Assembly: GCF_000316665.1 (NCBI RefSeq)
Contig: NC_019678.1
Location: forward strand, 496,001-560,000
From: Rivularia sp. PCC 7116
GTDB lineage: Bacteria > Cyanobacteriota > Cyanobacteriia > Cyanobacteriales > Nostocaceae
Direction of reading: 5' to 3'
Length of the DNA: 64,000 bases
A program made the translations under genes and the position numbers. This document shows, in pieces, positions 45,490 to 54,623 of the stretch (position 1 is its first letter; each line of letters starts with the position of its first letter). The notes beneath the pieces were generated by a model. That model did not search any database, was not told where the DNA came from, and saw nothing but the letters and a program-made list of their open reading frames with translations.

Positions 45490-46770
45490 CTAATATTCCA
45501 TCATTTTAATTTGCTTGTTCGCTTGTCTTTGAGCCTTATTCATAGCCTTTTCTAAATCTTGCTGTCCTAACATAGCGCTGGTAAATTGATTTTCAAAATT
45601 GTTTACAATCGGTGCCGGATATTTTCCAATTTGCCACGGCATCGCGTAATCAACTCCTGCTATAAATGCCGAGCGTAAATCATCTTTGTCGTACTCTAGT
45701 TTTTTGGCTACTGATTTTCTACTCGGTAAGGCAAAACCACTTTGAGTCCATTTTTCCATACCCTTTTTGCCTGTAAGGTAAGAAATTAATTTCCAAGCTT
45801 CTGCTTTATGCGTTGCTTTTTTATTCATTACGTAAGCAACGGTAAATACCATTGTGCCTTTTTTATTATTTATCTTTGGTACTTCTGCGGTACCAAAGTC
45901 TAAATTGGGAAAAGTTTCCTTCAAATAAGGAATTGCCCAGTTACCTTCTATAACCATTGCAACTTTACGTTGTGCGAACATTTCGCTTCCAGAATTTGTC
46001 CCTACGTCTGTTTTTTGTGCAGAAGTTTTTTCTTGTTGATATTGTTCAACAGCTAATCGCAATCCTTTCAAAGCTTCAGGGGAAGCAAAAGCTGCATAAC
46101 CGCAATTTTTATCGATGATTTTTCCGTCAAAGGCTTGGATTTTATAAGCTTGTCTGGCTAACTCTGGCGTTTCTCCAAAGCCATATTTATCTATTCTGCC
46201 GTCTTCGTTGCTGTCTTCTGTTAGCTTCTGGGAGTAATTACGTAATTCTTTCCAAGTTTGAGGAGGATTCGTAAAACCTTTTTTACTGAAAGTTTCTTTG
46301 TTATAAAACAGAGCCAAAGTTGAGTAATCTTTCGGAAGTCCGTAAATTTGGTTTTTGTATTTAAAGCTTTTTAACAGAGTTGGTTCAAAATCATTTAAAT
46401 CAAATTCAGGTTTTATATAACTATCTAGAGGTTCTAGTACATTTTGGCTGATTAAAAAAGGCGCTTCCAGAGCATCTAGGTAGAATATATCCGGTGCAGC
46501 TTCCCCTACTAACCGAGTTTTTATTACATCCATATATTGGTCATTAATAACCTCATATTTAACTCTTATATTTGGATGCTCTATTTCAAAATCTTGTAGC
46601 AATTGTTTTAATAACTTTTGCTCAACCGAACTAGCTCCCCAGCCACTAAGTTTAATAGTAATTATATCTGATGACGTTGAAATATTTGATAAGAATACAT
46701 TATCTAAAATGCCTATTAGCAAGGTTAATGCCAGAAAGATTCCTAAAAAGCTAAATAGTTTTTTGTTCAT
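45490..46770 (-). CDS. Extracellular solute-binding protein, sugar ABC transporter type
   Basis: 426 residues of the family 1 (MalE-like) solute-binding proteins. An N-terminal hydrophobic segment (LFSFLGIFLALTLLIGILDNVFL) acts as signal or anchor. The mature part has IKLSGWGASSVEQKLLKQLL, FEIEHPNIRVKYEVI, EAAPDIFYLDALEAPFL, DYSTLALFYNKETF and PPQTWKELRNYSQKLTEDSNEDGRIDKYG, split here as the usual family block, then KVAMVIEGNWAIPYL. It binds a sugar or oligosaccharide for an ABC importer; the permease and ATPase genes are not adjacent, as often in cyanobacteria. There is no lipobox Cys after the hydrophobic segment, so it may be anchored by that helix. Ligand unknown. Confidence 0.9.
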   Translation of the reverse strand: MNKKLFSFLGIFLALTLLIGILDNVFLSNISTSSDIITIKLSGWGASSVEQKLLKQLLQDFEIEHPNIRVKYEVINDQYMDVIKTRLVGEAAPDIFYLDALEAPFLISQNVLEPLDSYIKPEFDLNDFEPTLLKSFKYKNQIYGLPKDYSTLALFYNKETFSKKGFTNPPQTWKELRNYSQKLTEDSNEDGRIDKYGFGETPELARQAYKIQAFDGKIIDKNCGYAAFASPEALKGLRLAVEQYQQEKTSAQKTDVGTNSGSEMFAQRKVAMVIEGNWAIPYLKETFPNLDFGTAEVPKINNKKGTMVFTVAYVMNKKATHKAEAWKLISYLTGKKGMEKWTQSGFALPSRKSVAKKLEYDKDDLRSAFIAGVDYAMPWQIGKYPAPIVNNFENQFTSAMLGQQDLEKAMNKAQRQANKQIKMMEY

Positions 46771-47128
46771 AGCAAATAAGCGAATAGGGCTAGATTTTTA
46801 TGAAAGCAATATTCTCATATTGATGGGGCACATAAAATACCAGCTTTACAAATATTTTTTAAGATATTTTAGATTTTTTTAATATTTCTTTCTACGGGCA
46901 GAAAAAATGTTGAGTAAAACCATTACTTAATGGGGATTTTTGTTTCAAACGACGCTTATAATATTTAACAAAACGTAAGTTATACTGTTGTTAATTTAAA
47001 CTTATATATATCTTTATTAAGATATGTAATGTAAGATTAACAAAGATTGTCAGAGTATCTGGCAAGAATCATTTGAATAACAGGTCATAAACCGATCATT
47101 TAAAAATAATTATTCCGAAGGGTAGCTA
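46771..47128. other. Intergenic region between divergent solute-binding protein and MFS genes
   Basis: About 360 A+T-rich bases with promoters for both genes. I see no palindromic operator I can name. Confidence 0.45.
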
Positions 47129-48655
47129 ATGCAATCTGTTCAGGTTAATACTGCTGTTCTTAAAGTTCCAGAAAGCCACCAGAGTGCTGTTTTGCCGTCA
47201 GTGCTCCCGCTAACTGAAAATAATCTTGAATCTCAAAGTAAAAGAATTTCTAAAAGTGCTATTCGCAAAAGCCTGAAAGCTTCCACGGCGGATGGAGTGT
47301 TTGCGGCAGTTTTTGATATTACTACCACTGGAATTCTGTTAAGTAATTTTTTAATAGAGTTAGGTGCAACTCCAGTACAAATTGGGATGCTTTCTTCTAT
47401 CCCCATGCTGGTGAATCTTTTGCAGCCTTTAGGTGCTTATTTTTCCGAACGTACTGATAGTAGGCACAGCTATTGTCTTTGGACTCATGGTGCTGCTAGA
47501 TTTGTATGGCTATTTTTGGCGATCGCTATTGGTACAGCAAGTTGGGGCTGGGGAGATTTGCACAATCACCAGTTGGTTGTTTTAACATTATTAATAATTT
47601 TGGCGAGTCACGTACTAACAGCATTAGGAAGTGCGTCGTGGCTGAGTTGGATGGCGATGCTGGTTCCCCGACAGTTACGCGGCAGATATTTCGGTTTAAG
47701 AAATAGTGTTTCCAGTTTTACAAAATTACTTTACGTACCCTTAGCTGGTTTGATAGTAAGTCTTTGCCCTGGTGGTGCGATACGAGGTTACGGATTAGTT
47801 TTACTTTTGGGTTTAGTAGCCGGTGCGGCGAGTCTTGCTTGTCAGTTTTTGAAAGCAGATATTAATCCCCAGTCTCATAATTATTCAGAAATAAAAAGTT
47901 TTAGTAGAAACGAAGCTTCAGATAATTCAGATAATACAGAAGAAGATAGTACTAAAGCAGTTTCTCCAACTTCAGAAATTGCAAACCAGAATTTCAGTCA
48001 GTCTCCCAGCATGTGGAAAGACTCTAATTTTTTAATATTCTTGGCTTACTTCAGCTTATGGATGTTTGCTTTTAACCTTAGCACGCCATTTTTCAACCTT
48101 TATATGCTTGATACCCTTGACTTAGATGTTAGTTGGGTAACGGTTTACGGCAGTTTTCAAGCCGGTGCTGGAATGTTGATGCTGATTTTTTGGGGAAAGT
48201 TAGCAGATAAAGTTGGAAATCGAGCCATCTTATTTTTAGTAGGAATATTAGTTGCGGTAATTCCACTTTTATGGGTAGGAATAGGCGTAGATTCTTTGAG
48301 TATTTGGTTGTGGCTGCCTTTGCTACATATTCTTATCGGAGGCTCTACCGCAGCAATTGAATTATGCAGCAACAATATACAAATAAGCATTGCTCCTGTA
48401 AGAATGCAGTCTGTTTATTTTGCAACCGCAGCAGCTGTAGCTGGTGCTAGCGGTGCAATTGGCACAACAATCGGCGGTTTTCTGGCAGAAAATGCTTTTT
48501 TAGGAGGATTACCGGGTTTATTCATGATGTCTGTAGGTTTCCGGCTAATCGCTCTTGTTCCACTGCTATTTGTTCAAGAAGCCCGGAGACAATCTTTAAG
48601 TAAAATGTTTCAGAGTTTTCGGAAATTACAGTTAACAGTTAGCAGCAATCAGTAA
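47129..48655 (+). CDS. MFS transporter
   Basis: 508 residues, about 12 transmembrane segments in two halves. A ~50-residue soluble N-terminus precedes ADGVFAAVFDITTTGILLSNF. The middle loop (~240-290, Ser/Asn/Glu-rich: NEASDNSDNTEEDS) separates the halves, and the second half starts FLIFLAYFSLWMFAF. GKLADKVGNRAILFLVGILV resembles the MFS motif A (G-x-x-x-D-R/K). It sits in the plasma membrane; the substrate cannot be inferred. It is divergent from the solute-binding protein gene. The ATG at 47129 has GAAGGGTAGCTA upstream. Repeats and a palindromic hairpin follow. Confidence 0.9.
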   Translation: MQSVQVNTAVLKVPESHQSAVLPSVLPLTENNLESQSKRISKSAIRKSLKASTADGVFAAVFDITTTGILLSNFLIELGATPVQIGMLSSIPMLVNLLQPLGAYFSERTDSRHSYCLWTHGAARFVWLFLAIAIGTASWGWGDLHNHQLVVLTLLIILASHVLTALGSASWLSWMAMLVPRQLRGRYFGLRNSVSSFTKLLYVPLAGLIVSLCPGGAIRGYGLVLLLGLVAGAASLACQFLKADINPQSHNYSEIKSFSRNEASDNSDNTEEDSTKAVSPTSEIANQNFSQSPSMWKDSNFLIFLAYFSLWMFAFNLSTPFFNLYMLDTLDLDVSWVTVYGSFQAGAGMLMLIFWGKLADKVGNRAILFLVGILVAVIPLLWVGIGVDSLSIWLWLPLLHILIGGSTAAIELCSNNIQISIAPVRMQSVYFATAAAVAGASGAIGTTIGGFLAENAFLGGLPGLFMMSVGFRLIALVPLLFVQEARRQSLSKMFQSFRKLQLTVSSNQ

Positions 48656-48789
48656 TCAGTTAGCGGTTAGCAGTTAGTAGTTACAAGCAAAGGGTTGGGA
48701 GGAAGAAGGAAGAAGGTAGAAACCAGCCAGGAGAAAATTCAGTTATGAGGTATTAGCTTATACCAATTCTGGATGAGGCTGCGCTAAAA

Positions 48790-48868
48790 GCCCTGACTAT
48801 GGAAGAGTGGGGCTAGACAAACGAAGCCCCTCTTCAGAGGCTAAATTAGGCGCATCTTTATAAAGAAA
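48790..48868. repeat. Dispersed intergenic repeat, copy B (inverted relative to copy A)
   Basis: Its reverse complement begins TTTCTTTATAAAGATGCGC and continues with paired G/C-rich blocks and ACTCTTCCA, matching the element at 21231-21309 along ~78 bases. The loops and stems differ in sequence but keep complementarity. Confidence 0.75.
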
Positions 48869-48924
48869 TGGTATTAGTAACAAAAAAAACAACATTTAAG
48901 TCGCATTTATATTCTTATTTCAAT

Positions 48925-48953
48925 CCCACGTTTTTAAACGTGGGTTTCTTCTT
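48925..48953 (+). terminator. Palindromic terminator after the MFS gene
   Basis: CCCACGTTT and AAACGTGGG pair perfectly with a 2-base spacer (in RNA the loop opens to four or more), followed by TTTCTTCTT. It is 270 bases after the MFS stop codon, so assignment is tentative. Confidence 0.6.
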
Positions 48954-48983
48954 ACTTCTTCCCTCTTCCTTTATGAAATCAAA

Positions 48984-49042
48984 AACCTCACCCTTTTCTC
49001 TGTTTACTAATAAGAGAAATGTCCTTAAAGACAGGTGAGGTT
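48984..49042 (-). terminator. Three-way-junction structure ending the accD transcript
   Basis: The outer 9-bp stem (48984-48992 with 49034-49042) encloses two further stems: TTTCTCT/AGAGAAA (48995-49001, 49013-49019) and TGTC/GACA (49020-49023, 49030-49033). On the minus strand the structure is followed by TTTTTGATTT and lies ~55 bases after the accD stop, so it probably acts as its terminator. Confidence 0.6.
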
Positions 49043-49095
49043 AAATTACTTTTTCGCTGCTAACTATTAACTGTTAACTGGTAACTGTTCAATGT

Positions 49096-50061
49096 TTACT
49101 GTTCTGTAACAACAGTATGGTTCAACTTTGTTGTTGTTTCCCATACCAGCAAATTGTTATTAGCTGTCATTGCGGGCGGTTGGTGTAAAGCAATTAATTG
49201 TGTCAAAGTTTTCTTTAATTGAGTGCGGGGAATAATTTCATCAACAAAGCCATGTTTAAGTAAATCTTCCGCACTTTGAAAGTCTTCAGGTAATTTTTCT
49301 CGTAAGGTTTGTTCAATAACTCGTCTACCTGCGAAACCAATAGTTGCTTTTGGCTCTGCCAAAATGATATCGCCCAACATTGCAAAACTCGCCGTCACTC
49401 CACCAGTTGTGGGATTAGTCAATACAGGAATGTAAAGAAGTTTTTGTTGACGATGAAGTTCTAAGGCTGCTGATACCTTAGCCATCTGCATTAAAGAGAG
49501 CAATCCTTCTTGCATTCTTGCTCCGCCGGAAGTACAGATAATTACTACTGGGTAGCGTCGTTGGGTTGCTTGTTCAATCAAACGTGTTAATTTTTCCCCT
49601 ACAACCGAACCCATACTAGCTCCAATGAACCGGAAGTCCATTACACCTAGAGCAATAGCTAAACCGTTGATTTCTCCTAAACCGGTTCTAACAGCATCTG
49701 TTAAACCAGTTTTTTCCTGCATATCTCGTAAACGATCGCTGTAAGATTTGCGATCGCGAAATTGTAAAGGATCGGTAGGAAGCAAATGTTCGTCCATTGC
49801 TGTCCAAGTATTGGCATCTATAAGCTGATTAATGCGTTCGTCGCTGTCCACTCTATTATGATGTCCGCACTCTATGCAAACCATTTGGTTTGCTTTCAAG
49901 TCTTTTGTATAAGTTAATACGCCACACTTAGTGCATTTATGCCACAATCCATCAGCGATTTCACGTTCTTGACGTTCAATACTAATAGATTCTGTCTTAC
50001 GTCGGTTTGCAAACCAATCAAATAAAGATTTAAAACCGCGTGTTTCGTCGTTGTTTGCCAT
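49096..50061 (-). CDS. accD: Acetyl-CoA carboxylase carboxyltransferase subunit beta
   Basis: 321 residues. AccD with AccA transfers carboxyl from biotin to acetyl-CoA, the committed step of fatty-acid synthesis. An N-terminal zinc ribbon ([13 protein letters not shown] ... CIECGHH) is followed by the crotonase-like carboxyltransferase core: [57 protein letters not shown] and [13 protein letters not shown] chose the ATG at 50061 ([17 protein letters not shown]), the usual cyanobacterial N-terminus, over an in-frame start five codons upstream. Monocistronic. Confidence 0.97.
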   Translation of the reverse strand: MANNDETRGFKSLFDWFANRRKTESISIERQEREIADGLWHKCTKCGVLTYTKDLKANQMVCIECGHHNRVDSDERINQLIDANTWTAMDEHLLPTDPLQFRDRKSYSDRLRDMQEKTGLTDAVRTGLGEINGLAIALGVMDFRFIGASMGSVVGEKLTRLIEQATQRRYPVVIICTSGGARMQEGLLSLMQMAKVSAALELHRQQKLLYIPVLTNPTTGGVTASFAMLGDIILAEPKATIGFAGRRVIEQTLREKLPEDFQSAEDLLKHGFVDEIIPRTQLKKTLTQLIALHQPPAMTANNNLLVWETTTKLNHTVVTEQ

Positions 50062-50647
50062 TTGTATCTTATGCAAGTGGATTGTATGTCAAATTTAGTC
50101 AAGAATACGGGAATTGTATTTTTTATCTTTCGCATGAATGTTATATTTTATAGCTTTTCATGCTAGACATTTATATTATTCCCCAAGGTTTTACTAAGCA
50201 ATGGAGATAAAAACGTATTTGTCTGTGCTTTTCAGCTTAACGAAAATAAGTAAACCAATTCAAGTCTTAGGCTATATCGAAGGCATAACAACTTCAAGTG
50301 CAATACAGTCTAAAGAAAACAATAAGATACTGTGTGCAAGTTGATGATACGTCCAAGAATTATTGGTAATTTACCAAAATTTTTTCAGCTACAGCACAAT
50401 AATACCAAATCCTTAAAACATTATAAGGTAATGAATTTTACAGTTATAAAGTATCAGCTAACAGTTAGCAGTTATCAGCTAGAAGTCAGGAGTAGCAATT
50501 AGTTTAGTTATTTTCCACCTTTGTTAAAGCGCTTTTATTCCTTACCGACGTACTCCTAAAAAATTGTGGCTTGGTATGAGTTATTAGATTTTGATTAAAA
50601 CAGTGGAGAATTTTTAGCCAAACCGATTATCGGGAATGATACAAGAT
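50062..50647. other. Intergenic region between prepilin peptidase and accD genes
   Basis: About 585 bases containing the accD promoter region and AGCTAACAG/AGTTAGCAG-type heptamer repeats near 50455-50490. No ORF or RNA gene is supported. Confidence 0.5.
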
Positions 50648-51466
50648 TTAAAAGAAGAATTTTATGTAAGCTGATAAAATAGCTTCACCGCTAAAAAGTG
50701 CGATCGCCGAACCTAGAGCTAAATAAGGACCGAAAGGAAAAGGTTTATTTCTTTTTAAGTTTTTTTGTATTAAAAGGGTAGAGCCGCTTTGTGCAATAAC
50801 TCCTGCGATACAAGCTATGAAGCTCGCTAAAAGCAAGTACTTCCAGCCCAGCCAAGCTCCCATCATTGCTGCTAACTTGGCATCCCCTGCACCCATTGCA
50901 TCTTTGCGAAAAATAATTGTGCCGATGCGGGCAATTCCGTCAAACATCCAAATTCCTAATACTGCTGCTGCGATTGCTAGCATTAATTGATTTACTAATC
51001 CCAACCAACCCGACTGCGATGTGAATCCTAATATCATTTGAAACACAATACCCAATATTAAACCCGATTTTGTGAGTTCTCCGGGTAAAGTCATTGTGTC
51101 TAAGTCAATTATTGATAGCGCTAACAGCCAACTACAAAATAGCCAATAGCCTATCGTCTGCGGCGAAAATTGAAATGTGATAAAAACTATAACAAATATT
51201 AATCCCGTAATCGCTTCAACAATTGGGTAACGAGGAGATATTTTACTTTTGCAGTAACGACAACGCCCCTGCAACCACAACCAGCCCAAAACCGGAACAT
51301 TATCGTAAGCCTTTAACCGGTTTAAACAATGAGGACATCGGGAAGGAGGATAAAGAATCGATAAACCAGCTGGTAGTCGATAAACTACAACGTTGATAAA
51401 GCTACCAATAGATGCACCTAATAAGAAAACAATTAAACCTGCCGGTACGATAATCCACTCATCCAT
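50648..51466 (-). CDS. pilD: Type IV prepilin leader peptidase/methyltransferase
   Basis: 272 residues of peptidase family A24. It cleaves and N-methylates type IV prepilins and pseudopilins at the plasma membrane. The N-terminal domain shows a tetracysteine zinc motif, CPHC and CRYC with the flanking RLKAYDNVPVLGWLWLQGR. The catalytic Asp pair lies in ALSIIDLDTMTLPGEL and in the C-terminal GAGDAKLAAMMGAWLG (GDAKL). About eight hydrophobic segments. Complete. Type IV pili drive motility and natural competence in cyanobacteria; no other pil gene is nearby. Confidence 0.95.
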   Translation of the reverse strand: MDEWIIVPAGLIVFLLGASIGSFINVVVYRLPAGLSILYPPSRCPHCLNRLKAYDNVPVLGWLWLQGRCRYCKSKISPRYPIVEAITGLIFVIVFITFQFSPQTIGYWLFCSWLLALSIIDLDTMTLPGELTKSGLILGIVFQMILGFTSQSGWLGLVNQLMLAIAAAVLGIWMFDGIARIGTIIFRKDAMGAGDAKLAAMMGAWLGWKYLLLASFIACIAGVIAQSGSTLLIQKNLKRNKPFPFGPYLALGSAIALFSGEAILSAYIKFFF

Positions 51467-51646
51467 GAAGTTACCCCAAAGTCATCTGTCTAAAGTAATT
51501 CCTAACTAGGTCTGACGTAATTAGTAATTACCCTTAAGTACTTACTTTTAATGACAAAAAATGGGGAATAGCTCAGATGGGGAGACAAAGCGAAAAGGGT
51601 AGCAGAAAATCTCCACTACTAGCTGGTTTCTACTTGCTCCTAACTC

Positions 51647-51865
51647 CTAATACATATGAGATTCGATTTGATTCAATGGAACAAAACACTCTTGTGGTAA
51701 AAGAACTGGTTGCTGGGTGAAAATCACTTTTCCTCGATGATTGCCACGATTAATCGCTACTCCTGAAGGTTGTCCAGCAATTTCTGGGTGAACCTCACAG
51801 TATGTGTAATATATTTGACCCGCCGCTCTGATGACAGATGAGTCAATCAAAGGAGATTGCGTCAT
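51647..51865 (-). CDS. Small conserved hypothetical protein
   Basis: 72 residues from the ATG at 51865 (MTQSPLIDSSVIRAAGQIYY); the frame is open 14 codons further to a GTG at 51907. The core AAGQIYYTYCEVHPEIAGQP and the C-terminal VIFTQQPVLLPQECFVPL look like a compact conserved domain with two Cys. I do not recognise a named family; I believe similar proteins occur in other Nostocales, unverified. It is soluble with no signal peptide. It lies 165 bases downstream of leuB on the same strand and may share its transcript. Confidence 0.6.
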   Translation of the reverse strand: MTQSPLIDSSVIRAAGQIYYTYCEVHPEIAGQPSGVAINRGNHRGKVIFTQQPVLLPQECFVPLNQIESHMY

Positions 51866-52029
51866 GGGGTTCGTAAAATTTTCTTGCCCTTGTCGTAATG
51901 CGTACACGAATTACTTATGTTTTATGACTAGGTTTGCAATTAAGTGTATCTGAAAGTTTCCGGTTTAGGGAGACAAAATTATTTTGACCTAAATTAGAAA
52001 AGTAATTGTTAATTAAGTTACTAATTAAG

Positions 52030-53115
52030 TTATTTTTCTAAAGTTTGAATCAGTTGTTTGCCCATAGCTTGGCAACCTACTTGATTCATTCCTTCGGACA
52101 TTATATCCCCAGTACGGAAACCATTCTGTAATACTTGAAACACTGTTTTTTCTATGTAGTCTGCTGCATCGCTTTGGTTTAAACCGTAGCGTAGCATCAT
52201 CGCCGCACTCAAAACCTGTGCCAAAGGATTTGCTTTATCTTCTCCTGCAATATCGGGGGCTGAACCGTGAACTGGTTCAAAAACTCCAGGTGCATTTGCT
52301 CCCAGACTAGCAGATGGTAACATACCAATACTGCCAGTAAGCATAGCTGCGGCATCAGAAAGAATATCGCCGAATAAGTTCCCGGTAACGATAGTATCAA
52401 ACTGTTTGGGAGCGCGTAGTAACTGCATAGCAGCATTATCTACATAAAGATGACTTAATTCAACATCTTGGTATGCTTGAGCGAGTTTAGTCATTTTATC
52501 CCGCCACAATTGAGATACTTCCAAAACGTTGGCTTTATCAACCGAACAGAGTTTTCCTCCTCGTTTGCGGGCTGCCTCAAAGGCGACTTTACCAATGCGC
52601 TCAATTTCCGCTTCGGTATAAGCCATTGTATTTATGCCGCGTTTTTCACCGGTTTCAGTCTCAAAAATTCCTTTAGGTTTACCAAAATAAATTCCACCAG
52701 TCAGTTCGCGTACCACCATAATATCAACGCCTTCGACAACTTCTTTTTTAAGAGTTGAAGCGTCAATTAGCTGAGGTATGATTTTTGCCGGACGTAAATT
52801 TGCAAATAATTTTAAACCAGCCCGCAATCCTAATAAACCAGCTTCAGGACGTTTATCAGATGGTAAAGAATCCCATTTATAACCGCCGATAGCTGCAAGT
52901 AAAACTGCATCGCTATCGCCACAAGTTTTTAATGTAGTTTCCGGTAAAGGTTCTCCCGTTGCATCGATTGCAGCACCACCGATTAAGGCTTCTTGAAATT
53001 CAAACTTGATATCAAACTTGTTTCCTACGACTTTGAGTACATCTACCGTTACTGCCATGATTTCGGGTCCGATGCCATCGCCGGGAAGTAGGGTAATGCT
53101 GTAGTTCTGGGTCAT
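52030..53115 (-). CDS. leuB: 3-isopropylmalate dehydrogenase
   Basis: 361 residues of the decarboxylating beta-hydroxyacid dehydrogenase family. LeuB oxidises 3-isopropylmalate with NAD to 2-oxoisocaproate in leucine synthesis. Motifs are [85 protein letters not shown] and [20 protein letters not shown]. Full length with the normal start. leuC/leuD are not adjacent, which is usual in cyanobacteria. Confidence 0.97.
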   Translation of the reverse strand: MTQNYSITLLPGDGIGPEIMAVTVDVLKVVGNKFDIKFEFQEALIGGAAIDATGEPLPETTLKTCGDSDAVLLAAIGGYKWDSLPSDKRPEAGLLGLRAGLKLFANLRPAKIIPQLIDASTLKKEVVEGVDIMVVRELTGGIYFGKPKGIFETETGEKRGINTMAYTEAEIERIGKVAFEAARKRGGKLCSVDKANVLEVSQLWRDKMTKLAQAYQDVELSHLYVDNAAMQLLRAPKQFDTIVTGNLFGDILSDAAAMLTGSIGMLPSASLGANAPGVFEPVHGSAPDIAGEDKANPLAQVLSAAMMLRYGLNQSDAADYIEKTVFQVLQNGFRTGDIMSEGMNQVGCQAMGKQLIQTLEK

Positions 53116-53573
53116 AGTAGTTTTACAGATTTGTTAAGCTGGGCAGATTTTATATCATACCGGGCAAGGGTACCTATTTGTAGAGTGTTATATCCCCTTT
53201 TTATTTTGAACTGACGCACTCCTAAACAAAAAGGCAGGCTTCTCATTTTTTAATAGAGGAATTGTGACCGAAAATCATCGCGCGCAAGCCCCTAGTTTCT
53301 AACTTTGGGTGAGAAGAAATAAAGTATATTTTTCGGATGCAAAATATTTTTACTTAACTTAACAACTTTTCAGTAAATCAAAATATTAGCTACTAAAGAT
53401 AATTAAGCACAATACCGGTACAAATCAAACTAATAAATTTCAGGTTCAACGAGTAAATACACTTAACAAATTAAGTTGCAGTAAAGATAATTGATAATCC
53501 TCGAAATTACTCATGTTAAAGCTGTAGGGAAAAGTTAAGTTAGTCGAAAACACCAGTTTGACCTGAAAAAATA
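53116..53573. other. Intergenic region upstream of the duplicated ABC cassette
   Basis: About 460 bases. The last ~60 bases before the ATPase ATG are nearly repeated before the second ATPase gene (58265-58325), so the promoter/leader was part of the duplication. No ORF. Confidence 0.5.
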
Positions 53574-54524
53574 ATGGTAAAAGAATTAGCCATTCGTACC
53601 AGTGGACTATATAAACAGTTTGACAAGCATATAGCCGTTAATAACCTTGAATTAGAAATCGGCGAAGGTGAGGTTTATGGACTTATAGGACCTAATGGTG
53701 CTGGTAAAACATCGCTTATTCGCATGTTAGCAGCAGCAGAAGAACCCACTGCCGGAGAAATCTATTTAAATGGCGATCGCCTGCGTCGGGATAAAACAAA
53801 TCCGACTCTTAAACGTCGTTTGGGCTATTTACCCGATGATTATCCTTTATATAAGGAATTAACTGTTTGGGATTACTTGGATTATTTTGCAAGGTTATAT
53901 CTTCTCAAAGAACCTAAACGCACCAAAAGGTTACATGAGGTTTTACAGCTAATCCAACTAGAGAATAAGCGCAATAGTTTAATCTCAACTCTATCGAGGG
54001 GGATGAAACAGCGTTTGTGTTTGGCTAGAACTATTATCCACGAACCGATAATACTGCTACTCGATGAACCAGTTTCGGGGTTAGATCCCATTGCCAGGAT
54101 GCAGTTTCGGGAAATCATCAAGGTATTGCAAGAAGCAGGAATGACAATCTTGATTTCTTCCCATGTTCTAAGCGATTTAGCCGAGTTATGTACCTCGGTG
54201 GGAATTATGGAACTGGGCTTTTTAGTCGAAAGTGCTTCGTTGTCCGAACTTTATCAAAGATGTGCTACCCAGCAGATAGTTATTTCAACTTTAGGAAAAC
54301 ATGAAGCACTAATCAGCGAACTGAAAAACAATCCTTTAGTTGAAGAGTGGGAAGTATTAAGCACTAAAGATAGCGTCAGAATCAATTTCTCTGGAAAAGA
54401 AGAAGATTCTGCTGATTTATTGCGTTCTCTAATTACTGCTGGAATACCTTTAAAAGAATTTCACTGTACCCAAGAAGATTTAGAAAGCATTTTCTTGAAA
54501 TTGGGACATAAGCAAGCCAGTTAA
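53574..54524 (+). CDS. ABC transporter ATP-binding protein, cassette copy 1
   Basis: 316 residues of an ABC-2 type exporter ATPase. Walker A GPNGAGKT is at 39-46, the signature STLSRGMKQRLCLARTI at ~140-156, Walker B ILLLDEPVSGLDP follows, and the switch His is in ILISSHVLSDL. The C-terminal ~85 residues are a small regulatory domain. Nearly all differences from the copy at 58326 lie in that domain, while ~500 bp of the core (53715-54214) are identical by eye. Together with the membrane permeases downstream it should export a substrate, perhaps a lipid, polysaccharide or peptide; unknown. The upstream leader (GTAGGGAAAAGTTAAG) is shared with copy 2. Confidence 0.95.
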   Translation: MVKELAIRTSGLYKQFDKHIAVNNLELEIGEGEVYGLIGPNGAGKTSLIRMLAAAEEPTAGEIYLNGDRLRRDKTNPTLKRRLGYLPDDYPLYKELTVWDYLDYFARLYLLKEPKRTKRLHEVLQLIQLENKRNSLISTLSRGMKQRLCLARTIIHEPIILLLDEPVSGLDPIARMQFREIIKVLQEAGMTILISSHVLSDLAELCTSVGIMELGFLVESASLSELYQRCATQQIVISTLGKHEALISELKNNPLVEEWEVLSTKDSVRINFSGKEEDSADLLRSLITAGIPLKEFHCTQEDLESIFLKLGHKQAS

Positions 54525-54597
54525 CAGTGAACAGTGAACAGTAAAGAAGGAATAAGACAACCCAACTTATTAACTTCAAGCTTTTAACTTGTGACTC

Positions 54598-54618
54598 CTA
54601 ACAACTAACAACTAACAA
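54598..54618 (+). repeat. Heptameric tandem repeat CTAACAA before permease 1
   Basis: Three copies of CTAACAA end five bases before the permease ATG (54624), in the place of a ribosome-binding site. An equivalent triplet precedes permease 3. Confidence 0.85.
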
Positions 54619-54623
54619 CTATA

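Larger units (their letters stand above)
48656..49095. other. Repeat- and structure-rich intergenic region between MFS and accD genes
   Basis: About 440 bases between convergent genes. It holds AGCAGTT-type heptamers (~48620-48680), dispersed repeat copy B (48790-48868), a terminator-like palindrome (48925-48944) and a compact three-way-junction structure (48984-49042). No ORF is supported. Confidence 0.65.
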
